This document shows positions 1-5,036 of a DNA stretch of 5,626 nucleotides, in pieces. The stretch comes from Bacteroidales bacterium. Lineage in GTDB: Bacteria > Bacteroidota > Bacteroidia > Bacteroidales > DTU049. A model generated the notes under the pieces. That model was not told where the DNA came from. It made no database searches and saw only the letters and a program-made list of their open reading frames with translations. The DNA lies in contig JAHDSP010000480.1 of the NCBI GenBank assembly GCA_018432645.1, forward strand, positions 1 to 5,626. The letters are read 5' to 3'. Position 1 is the stretch's first letter. Each line of letters begins with the position of its first letter. The position numbers and the translations under genes are program-made.

Positions 1-198
1 GTGAACACCTGCTTTAGTAACATACTCACATTTACATCTCGGACAAATGGGAGCAGTTGATAGAATCTTTATTCTCTGATAATCTAATGCTGTTAATCTA
101 TTCTCATTCATGAATTCATAAAGATTGTCTAAAAATTCACGCTTGCCTTCTTTGGTCAGAGCTAGCATTTCTTCTATTACCTCGGCTGTATATTCCAT
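1..198 (-). CDS. Probable transposase, N-terminal part only (zinc ribbon, IS1595-like)
   Basis: Only the first 66 residues are inside the window; the frame is open to the left edge, so the gene is cut by the window and is not shown to be broken. The protein begins MEYTAEVIEEMLALTKEGKR. An amphipathic helical stretch (about residues 3-45) is followed by CPRCKCEYVTKAGVH at about 52-66. This arrangement, a helical lead-in and then CPxC followed by a K(A/N)G(x)H-type turn, is what I know from the N-terminus of IS1595-type transposases, where a second Cys pair normally follows within about 20 residues. That second pair would lie just outside the window. If correct, the protein would be a DDE-type transposase acting on the ends of its own element. 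The start at 198 is chosen because a TAATTTTG promoter-like element lies 17 bases upstream. Another zinc-ribbon DNA-binding protein is possible. Confidence 0.55.
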   Translation of the reverse strand, partial: MEYTAEVIEEMLALTKEGKREFLDNLYEFMNENRLTALDYQRIKILSTAPICPRCKCEYVTKAGVH

Positions 199-214
199 AA
201 AATTATGTTTTTTG

Positions 215-222
215 CAAAATTA
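215..222 (-). promoter_or_regulatory. Candidate -7 promoter element of the transposase gene
   Basis: On the minus strand this reads TAATTTTG, matching the Bacteroidota -7 consensus TAnnTTTG, and ends 16 bases before the ATG at 198. The surrounding 12-mer ATTAATTTTGCA is identical to the one in front of the PASTA gene (3698-3705). I see no clear -33 TTG at the expected 17-23 base spacing, so the support is the -7 element and its position only. Confidence 0.35.
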
Positions 223-244
223 ATAAATTTTTATAATACTTAAT

Positions 245-269
245 TTTAAACATAAATTTTATGTTTAAA
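245..269. repeat. Perfect 25-base palindrome (12-base arms, one central base)
   Basis: Arms at 245-256 and 258-269 are exact inverted complements around base 257, with core AAACATAAA/TTTATGTTT. It lies between the transposase start and the terminator-like hairpin and is separated from the latter by one base. It could be an operator, part of the end of an insertion element, or an extension of the terminator structure. Chance is less likely than for a plain A/T run because each arm contains a matched C/G pair, but the composition is very AT-rich. Confidence 0.5.
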
Positions 270-270
270 G

Positions 271-303
271 AGGATTAGAAAAAATAATATTTTTTCTAAT
301 CCT
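271..303. terminator. Terminator-like hairpin at the end of the four-gene minus-strand operon
   Basis: Bases 271-286 and 288-303 are exact inverted complements around base 287; the realistic stem is AGGATTAGAAAAAA paired with its complement, with a loop of about five bases. Two more A-T pairs follow outside after one mismatch. It lies 72 bases downstream of the stop of the glycosyltransferase gene and is the only strong hairpin after that gene. On the minus strand it is followed by CTTTAAA, a modest U-tract, so termination by this element is inferred. Because it is nearly symmetrical it could also act on transcripts entering from the left. Being next to a possible insertion element, it could instead belong to that element's end. 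Confidence 0.55.
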
Positions 304-374
304 TTACTATTAATTCTTATTTCCCTCTCTAATCAACAACATCCCTGGCATCTATCATCTTTCACCTCTCATAA

Positions 375-1124
375 TTATTTAATCGGTTTTAAATAATTAT
401 ATCTTTTAAGTTTCCACTTATTTAATCTATATTGAAAAGAAATTTTTAAAACACCTAATCCATATTTTACACTTCTTTGAAAAGATATACTAGAAGCTTC
501 TGTGAAATATTTCGTAGGACAACTAATCTCGGCTATCCTATATCCAGCATTAAATATTTGAGCAATGATTTGATTATCAAAAATAAAATCATCACTATTA
601 GCTTTATAATTGATGGTTTCTAGTACTTCTCTTGTATATGCTCTATAACCAGTATGATATTCTGTGAGTTTTTCGCCAAGCATAATATTTTCTATAAAAG
701 TCAATATTCGATTAGCAATATATTTATACATTGGCATACCACCTTTTAGAGCATCTCTGCCTAGGATGCGTGAGCCAAATATTACTGGATATAATCCATT
801 AGCTAAGACATATGCCATTGGCTCAATTAGCAGTGGAGTATATTGATAATCGGGATGAACCATTATTATAATGTCGCCACCTAAAGATAAAGCTGTATCA
901 TAACATGTTTTTTGATTACCACCGTATCCTTTATTTTTTTCATGTCTTATTATATGTTTTATACCTAATTGTTTTGCAACTTCTATTGTATTATCATTGC
1001 TACAATCATCTACTATTACTATATCATCTACTATATCATGTGGTATTTCATTATGTGTTTGTATTAGCGTTTTTTCAGCGTTATATGCTGGCATAACGAC
1101 TATTATTTTTTTATTTTTTACCAT
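375..1124 (-). CDS. Family 2 glycosyltransferase, DPM1-like subgroup
   Basis: A 249-residue GT-A fold glycosyltransferase that should transfer a sugar from a nucleotide (or prenyl-linked) donor to a lipid or glycan acceptor at the cytoplasmic side of the membrane. MPAYNAEKT (11-19) opens the fold, VIVDDCSND (36-44) carries the nucleotide-binding acidic pair D39-D40, and NKGYGGNQK (64-72) follows. The metal-binding position normally written DxD appears as VHPDYQY (89-95), a variant I know from a subgroup of bacterial DPM1-like proteins. EYHTGYRAY (155-163) matches the acceptor-side ELHTGFRAY motif of the same subgroup. No C-terminal membrane helices are evident, unlike GtrB- or ArnC-type enzymes, so it is soluble or peripheral. 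It is the last gene of the minus-strand block, 39 bases after the radical SAM gene, and is followed by a terminator-like hairpin. Donor and acceptor cannot be read from the sequence. The family is certain; the substrate is unknown. Confidence 0.93.
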   Translation of the reverse strand: MVKNKKIIVVMPAYNAEKTLIQTHNEIPHDIVDDIVIVDDCSNDNTIEVAKQLGIKHIIRHEKNKGYGGNQKTCYDTALSLGGDIIIMVHPDYQYTPLLIEPMAYVLANGLYPVIFGSRILGRDALKGGMPMYKYIANRILTFIENIMLGEKLTEYHTGYRAYTREVLETINYKANSDDFIFDNQIIAQIFNAGYRIAEISCPTKYFTEASSISFQRSVKYGLGVLKISFQYRLNKWKLKRYNYLKPIK

Positions 1125-1149
1125 AAATTAATAAAAATTTGAAAAGTAA

Positions 1150-1169
1150 AATTAAAAAATTTTTTAATT
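1150..1169. repeat. 20-base A/T-only palindrome overlapping the radical SAM stop codon
   Basis: The sequence AATTAAAAAATTTTTTAATT is fully self-complementary with no loop. It contains the stop of the radical SAM gene (1166-1164, minus) and most of the 39-base gap before the glycosyltransferase. With only A-T pairs and no loop it is a poor terminator; it may bend the DNA or modestly affect mRNA stability. Confidence 0.4.
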
Positions 1170-2087
1170 AGCATCAAATGGATTATTAGCAATAGAAAAA
1201 TCTGGAACAAATTCATTTACAGCTTCTAAATCTTGAATCCATCCACGATAGAACCCTAACTCTTCTAAGTGGTTAATTACTTTAGCATATTCTGTTTCTG
1301 TAAGAGAATGTTGTAATTCTAGTGGAAGATCTAAATTTTTTATAGGAGTGTATTGTGCCATTAATGATATCCAAATATTTGTGCCAAAATTATCAGATAA
1401 TAAATCAAGTACCTTTAGTGAATTCTCAATGTTGCCTGGTAGGACTAAATGTCTTATAATTACTCCAGAAACAGCGAGTTTATTTTCATCTGTTATTAAA
1501 TTTGTTCCTTTTTGATATATCATTTCTTTTATGGCATTCAGAGCATATTGTGGGTAATTTTTGGCATGAGAATATTTTTTTGCTATTTCTGGTAATGCAT
1601 ATTTGAAATCTGGGAGATAAACATCTATATAATTTTTTAAGATTCTAATCATAGCTGCTTTATCATATCCAGAACTATTATAAACAAATTTTAATTCTGG
1701 TCTCCATAATCTCAATTTTTTTGTTATCTCTGGCAGATATATAGCATAATGAGTTGGTGTCACCCAACCAATATGATAAACCTCTGGTGGCAATAGATGC
1801 TTAATTTCATCTACTAGTTGATCTACAGAGTATTTTTTCGAATATTGATTGTTTATGCTAATCTGATAATTTTGACAATAGGCACAACGAAGATTACAAT
1901 TAGAAAAAAATACATTCAAAATGCCATATTCGCCACTTATAACTGGTTCTTCTCCTTTATGAATGACAATAGATGATATTTCTATTTCATCAGATGCTGA
2001 GCAGGTGCCACTTCTATCATATCTATTAGCATTACATTGTCTAGGGCAGATATTACAATTAATAAAATATTTATTATCGTAAAACAT
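1164..2087 (-). CDS. PflX-type radical SAM protein (pyruvate formate-lyase activase-like)
   Basis: A 307-residue radical SAM enzyme of the PflX/COG1313 type. The [4Fe-4S] cluster that cleaves S-adenosylmethionine is bound by the CX3CX2C motif CNLRCAYCQN (C64, C68, C71). Before it lies a second Cys group, C11, C14, C18 and C29 (CNICPRQC...GTC), typical of this family and probably binding another cluster or zinc. Other family hallmarks are intact: EEPVISG (46-52), VTPTHY (109-114), VYNSSGYD (135-142), DVYLPDFKY (155-163), IIRHLVLPG (210-218) and ISLMAQY (240-246). The family resembles pyruvate formate-lyase activating enzymes, but its substrate is not established, and no formate-lyase-like partner is in the window. 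The start overlaps the end of the lipoprotein gene by 14 bases, suggesting translational coupling. No signal peptide is seen, so it should be cytoplasmic. Family assignment is strong; the function is unknown. Confidence 0.93.
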   Translation of the reverse strand: MFYDNKYFINCNICPRQCNANRYDRSGTCSASDEIEISSIVIHKGEEPVISGEYGILNVFFSNCNLRCAYCQNYQISINNQYSKKYSVDQLVDEIKHLLPPEVYHIGWVTPTHYAIYLPEITKKLRLWRPELKFVYNSSGYDKAAMIRILKNYIDVYLPDFKYALPEIAKKYSHAKNYPQYALNAIKEMIYQKGTNLITDENKLAVSGVIIRHLVLPGNIENSLKVLDLLSDNFGTNIWISLMAQYTPIKNLDLPLELQHSLTETEYAKVINHLEELGFYRGWIQDLEAVNEFVPDFSIANNPFDAN

Positions 2088-3030
2088 CTACAAATTCTTT
2101 ATTAAAAATAGCCCAAAATAAAGGAGAATACCCTATCAAATCATCTCCTTGTATTACTTTTAACCCAGGATTAACTCCAATTACATATTTATTTATTGAA
2201 AGATTGGTAGTATCCCAGTACCATTGTTCCATAAATTTAATTCTTCCTATTTCATTAATGGAGACAGGAATATTAATCTCTTTATTAGTGCTATCTTCTA
2301 TACCTCTAGTGTAGAACAATTCTAAAATTTTCTCTTTAGGTATCAAATTATAAAAATAATCTAATACTGTAATTTTATTATTTTTAACAATATTAAATAA
2401 ATCAGTAAAATATTTTTGTTTATCGCTTAGTGATATTTGATGATAATATGGAGAGGGATTTTCTACAAGAGGTATGACACATACATCATAGATCACCATA
2501 GGTTTATCAAAATCTATTTTGCATTTTTTAGTTGCTGCATTCAATTCTATACTAAAAATTTCTTTACTGTTTATAGGCATCATGAATGAATCTTTAATGA
2601 CTTTTAAGAAAGAAATCTTTTTTACAGTTTTATATATTTGTCCAGTTTTTTTATTATATTCCCAAGATTCATCAAATCTAATATCGTCCCATAAATTTAA
2701 AATAAATTTTTCTAAATTATTACTTTGGGTATATGAAAAAGACGAATCTAAAAGTGCTAATTGATTATTTATTTGCTCAAGAGAAATAATATTACCTGTG
2801 CTATCAGTTACTTTATTTAGTTTTATTGCTTTATGTATAAAATCTAATACTTGTTGTCTATCTTTATAGCCTAAATGATTCACAAAAGGCATATCATATT
2901 CTACAGGAAGAATATAGGCGTCATATATAATTTCAGGTGTTAAAACCTCAATATTTTTATTTTTACATGAAATAAATAATGTAAATATTAATGTGAAAAT
3001 GACAATATATGATAATTTTAATTTTTTCAT
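2074..3030 (-). CDS. Lipoprotein with two tandem GldN/PorN-like repeats
   Basis: A 318-residue predicted lipoprotein. A basic start (MKKLKLS) and hydrophobic core (8-20) lead to LFISC, placing the lipidated Cys at C22. The residues after it (KNKN) lack the acidic surface-export signature of some Bacteroidota lipoproteins, so it may stay in the periplasm-facing leaflet. The mature part is two similar halves, about 34-145 and 179-293. Each starts IYD(A/V)xxxP, has a K-(L/N)-N-K-(V/I)-T helix end (70-75 and 216-221), then an F-x-E-x-W-x-(Y/W) strand (119-125 and 266-272), and closes with LKVI (142-145 and 290-293). The second half ends in SPLFWAIFNKEFVDVL (302-317), recalling the LFW-x-YFP-x-AR-x-(I/V)-L ending of GldN/PorN, periplasmic proteins of the type IX secretion and gliding machinery. 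The relation to GldN is my recognition from memory and needs a profile search. The internal duplication is visible directly. The gene follows the PASTA gene by 27 bases and overlaps the radical SAM gene. Confidence 0.85.
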   Translation of the reverse strand: MKKLKLSYIVIFTLIFTLFISCKNKNIEVLTPEIIYDAYILPVEYDMPFVNHLGYKDRQQVLDFIHKAIKLNKVTDSTGNIISLEQINNQLALLDSSFSYTQSNNLEKFILNLWDDIRFDESWEYNKKTGQIYKTVKKISFLKVIKDSFMMPINSKEIFSIELNAATKKCKIDFDKPMVIYDVCVIPLVENPSPYYHQISLSDKQKYFTDLFNIVKNNKITVLDYFYNLIPKEKILELFYTRGIEDSTNKEINIPVSINEIGRIKFMEQWYWDTTNLSINKYVIGVNPGLKVIQGDDLIGYSPLFWAIFNKEFVDVLR

Positions 3031-3057
3031 AACAATTATTTTTTAATATAATTTTAA

Positions 3058-3675
3058 TCACATACTATGAATTTTAGAAACAGTGCCGACAATATCAGCC
3101 TGCTCATCATCTTCAGTATTAGTTTGCAAAGTATCCATATCTTCCTGCATGCCACTACCTATCACTAAATCTACAACACTACCTTTTTTGAGAAGAGTAC
3201 CCCAGGGGATTTCTCTCCCATTTTGTTTAACGGCAATTACAGTTTGTCCTATGCTAGGTACTTCTTCTATTTTACCAATTTGAAAACCATAAGCTTGCAA
3301 TTGCAAAGTAGCAGCTCGCAAAGTAATATCTGTCAAGTCTGGTAAAGGTACTTTCTCATAAGATTTACTTACTACAGTTACATAAACCTTTCTGCCGGGC
3401 TTAACTTTTATCCCTGGCTCTGGATATTGATTTACAATAGTCAGCGGTGGCAAATCTTCATTAAAGACGCTATCTATTACTATGATATCTACTGTTTTGT
3501 CTTGTATATCCTCTAAAGATTTGTTAGTATAATCTGCTAGTTCTATTTCTTTACCATGCCTTGTATAAATATTTAAAAAAATTTTAACAAGGAAAATAAA
3601 AACAATAAATGTGACAAGCATTAACCCAATGTGTCCCCAAAATGTTTTTGTCTTTAAATATTGCCAATTAGACAT
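3058..3675 (-). CDS. Membrane-anchored PASTA-domain protein
   Basis: A 205-residue protein with a short cytoplasmic start, one membrane helix (about 16-36, GLMLVTFIVFIFLVKIFLN) and a periplasmic part with two PASTA domains. The first (about 43-103) is atypical at its start but has the QYPEPGIKVKPGRKVYVTV end (83-101). The second (about 108-174) is more standard, beginning VPLPDLTDITLRAA and ending GSVVDLVIGSG. An acidic Gln/Thr-rich tail (177-192) follows. PASTA domains are associated with binding peptidoglycan fragments; in Firmicutes and Actinobacteria they are fused to Ser/Thr kinases or penicillin-binding proteins. Here there is no kinase or transpeptidase domain, as in similar short proteins of the Bacteroidota. 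It is the first gene of the minus-strand block and has a good promoter candidate just upstream. Its role in the cell wall is inferred. Confidence 0.9.
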   Translation of the reverse strand: MSNWQYLKTKTFWGHIGLMLVTFIVFIFLVKIFLNIYTRHGKEIELADYTNKSLEDIQDKTVDIIVIDSVFNEDLPPLTIVNQYPEPGIKVKPGRKVYVTVVSKSYEKVPLPDLTDITLRAATLQLQAYGFQIGKIEEVPSIGQTVIAVKQNGREIPWGTLLKKGSVVDLVIGSGMQEDMDTLQTNTEDDEQADIVGTVSKIHSM

Positions 3676-3697
3676 TTAATAAAATATTTGAAATATG

Positions 3698-3730
3698 CAA
3701 AATTAATTGATTTTTTTTAAAGTTATGCAA
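3698..3730 (-). promoter_or_regulatory. Candidate promoter of the PASTA-lipoprotein-radical SAM-glycosyltransferase operon
   Basis: On the minus strand a TTG (3730-3728) precedes TAATTTTG (3705-3698) by 22 bases, within the spacing reported for Bacteroidota promoters (TTG then TAnnTTTG). Transcription would begin around 3690, giving a leader of about 15 bases before the ATG at 3675. The 12-mer ATTAATTTTGCA containing the -7 element also occurs before the transposase start. No conventional Shine-Dalgarno site is seen. Confidence 0.45.
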
Positions 3731-3737
3731 TCAATTA
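3704..3737. promoter_or_regulatory. Operator-like inverted repeat spanning the promoter spacer
   Basis: TAATTGATT (3704-3712) is inverted exactly as AATCAATTA (3729-3737), with 16 bases between. The arms touch both the -33-like TTG and the start of the -7-like element of the minus-strand promoter candidate. In addition, TATGCAA occurs directly repeated at 3694-3700 and 3724-3730, exactly 30 bases apart. The layout would suit a dimeric regulator shared by the two divergent gene sets, but no regulator gene is in the window and AT-richness raises the chance background. Confidence 0.3.
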
Positions 3738-3809
3738 TCATAAAAATGTTTATATAGCTAAACATAGAATGCTTTATGTATGAATATTCCAAAAGAAATA
3801 AATTATTCA

Positions 3810-3817
3810 TAATTTTG
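3810..3817 (+). promoter_or_regulatory. Candidate -7 element of the aminotransferase gene
   Basis: TAATTTTG matches TAnnTTTG and sits only 7 bases before the ATG at 3825. If it is a real promoter, the mRNA would start at or within a few bases of the start codon. No TTG is visible at the expected upstream spacing, which weakens the case; the true promoter may lie elsewhere in 3676-3809. Confidence 0.25.
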
Positions 3818-3824
3818 TAAAAAA

Positions 3825-5036
3825 ATGATACCGTTTTCGCCTCCTAGAATAGATGATAAAAATATAGAAGCTGTTGTAGAAGTCCTGAGGTCTGGATGGA
3901 TAACCACTGGTCCTAAGGTTCAAATTTTTGAACAATTATTAGCTGAATATTTTAATAATGGACCTGTTTTATGTGTAAACTCTGCAACAGCAGGATTGGA
4001 ATTGGCACTTAGATGGTTTGGAGTGGGCGAAGGTGATGAAGTAATAGTACCAGCTATCACATATGCTGCTACTGCTAATGTAGTACTACATTGTGGAGCT
4101 AAACCAATTTTTGCTGATATCTCATCTGCTGATTTTAATATTGATATTAATAAAATTAAACCATTAATTAATAATAAAACAAAGGTAATTATACCCGTGG
4201 ATATTGCTGGATTGCCATGTGACTATTCTAAACTTATGGATTTAATTGTAGAAATGCAATATTTGTTTACTCCATCAAATGATAAACAAAGTCAAATAGG
4301 TAGAATATTATTACTATCAGATGCTGCACATAGTTTAGGAGCTATTTATAAGAATAAAAAGACGGGCAATTGGGGAGATTTAGCTGTGTTTAGTTTTCAT
4401 GCTGTCAAAAATCTCACTACTGCTGAGGGTGGTGCTATAGTAATTAATTTACCAAACAATTTCGACAGAGATGCTATCTGTAAAGAGTTAAAAATTAAAG
4501 CTTTGCATGGACAAACTAAAGATGCTTTGTCTAAATTTCAAATGGGAAATTGGGAATATGATATCATCGAAGCAGGTTATAAGTTTAATATGACAGACAT
4601 TCAAGCAGCTATCGGCATCGTAGAAATACAAAGATATGATAATGATATGCTAGTAAAAAGGCAAACTATTTTTGAGAAATACAATGATGCTTTTGCCAGT
4701 GATAGTAAATATATTTGCCCAATATATGAAGATAGCATACGTAAATCTTCTTTTCATGTATATCAATTAAGAATAAAAGATTGCAATGAGCAGATGCGAA
4801 ATGAAATTATAAAATCTATTGCCGAGAAGCAAGTAACTACTAATGTACATTTCAAACCTTTGCCAATGATGACTTTATATAAAAAATTAGGATACAATAT
4901 TGCTGATTATCCGGTAGCATATAACGAATATGCACATGAGATCTCGCTGCCTGTATATTATGATTTATCTGATGAAATGCAAGACCAAGTAATAAATGCA
5001 GTCAAATTATCTGTACATGAAATATGCAATTATTAA
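3825..5036 (+). CDS. DegT/DnrJ/EryC1/StrS-family sugar aminotransferase
   Basis: A 403-residue PLP-dependent fold-type I aminotransferase that should convert a nucleotide-linked keto-sugar to an amino-sugar, usually with glutamate as donor, in the cytoplasm. Visible landmarks are the start IPFSPPRID and SGWITTGPKV (23-32), NSATAGLELAL (52-62, phosphate-binding region), PAITYAATAN (76-85), SDAAHSLGA (165-173, with D166 for the PLP ring nitrogen), SFHAVKNLTTAEGG (190-203, with K195 the Schiff-base lysine), and GYKFNMTDIQAAIG (251-264). Length is slightly above the usual 370-390, mostly because of extra residues around 143-160 before the DAAH motif. The ATG at 3825 gives the expected N-terminus. 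It overlaps the phosphoglycosyltransferase gene by 20 bases. The pairing recalls pglE with pglC, or similar bacillosamine-type pathways, but the sugar (for example a 4-amino-4,6-dideoxy hexose) cannot be read from this gene alone. Confidence 0.94.
   Translation: MIPFSPPRIDDKNIEAVVEVLRSGWITTGPKVQIFEQLLAEYFNNGPVLCVNSATAGLELALRWFGVGEGDEVIVPAITYAATANVVLHCGAKPIFADISSADFNIDINKIKPLINNKTKVIIPVDIAGLPCDYSKLMDLIVEMQYLFTPSNDKQSQIGRILLLSDAAHSLGAIYKNKKTGNWGDLAVFSFHAVKNLTTAEGGAIVINLPNNFDRDAICKELKIKALHGQTKDALSKFQMGNWEYDIIEAGYKFNMTDIQAAIGIVEIQRYDNDMLVKRQTIFEKYNDAFASDSKYICPIYEDSIRKSSFHVYQLRIKDCNEQMRNEIIKSIAEKQVTTNVHFKPLPMMTLYKKLGYNIADYPVAYNEYAHEISLPVYYDLSDEMQDQVINAVKLSVHEICNY

Larger units (their letters stand above)
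199..374. other. Non-coding interval between the partial transposase and the glycosyltransferase
   Basis: No credible gene is seen here on either strand. It holds a promoter-like element (215-222), two adjacent palindromes (245-269, 271-303) and a C/T-rich stretch at about 321-370 whose minus-strand copy is purine-rich and carries GAGAGG twice. That stretch has more C and fewer long A/T runs than the sequence on either side. The end of the putative insertion element should lie somewhere in this interval, but I cannot place it without the other end. Confidence 0.6.

Noticed and set aside
329..358. Nine-codon minus-strand frame (MIDARDVVD) with a Shine-Dalgarno-like AGAGGTG
   Set aside because: Too short to support as a gene, and genes in this window do not otherwise use Shine-Dalgarno sites.
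905..1096. Plus-strand open frame opposite the glycosyltransferase
   Set aside because: Its Tyr/Leu/His-rich product is the mirror of the real GT2 gene, with no motif of its own.
1150..1169. A/T palindrome as an intergenic terminator after the radical SAM gene
   Set aside because: It has no loop and only A-T pairs, so it would make a very weak hairpin; the close downstream gene argues for read-through.
2519..2764. Plus-strand open frame opposite the lipoprotein gene
   Set aside because: It lies wholly inside a convincing gene on the other strand and shows no domain; it is a by-product of low GC content.
4996..5016. Upstream ATG giving a seven-residue longer phosphoglycosyltransferase
   Set aside because: The added residues match nothing in the family, and MKYAIIKR from 5017 fits the usual start.
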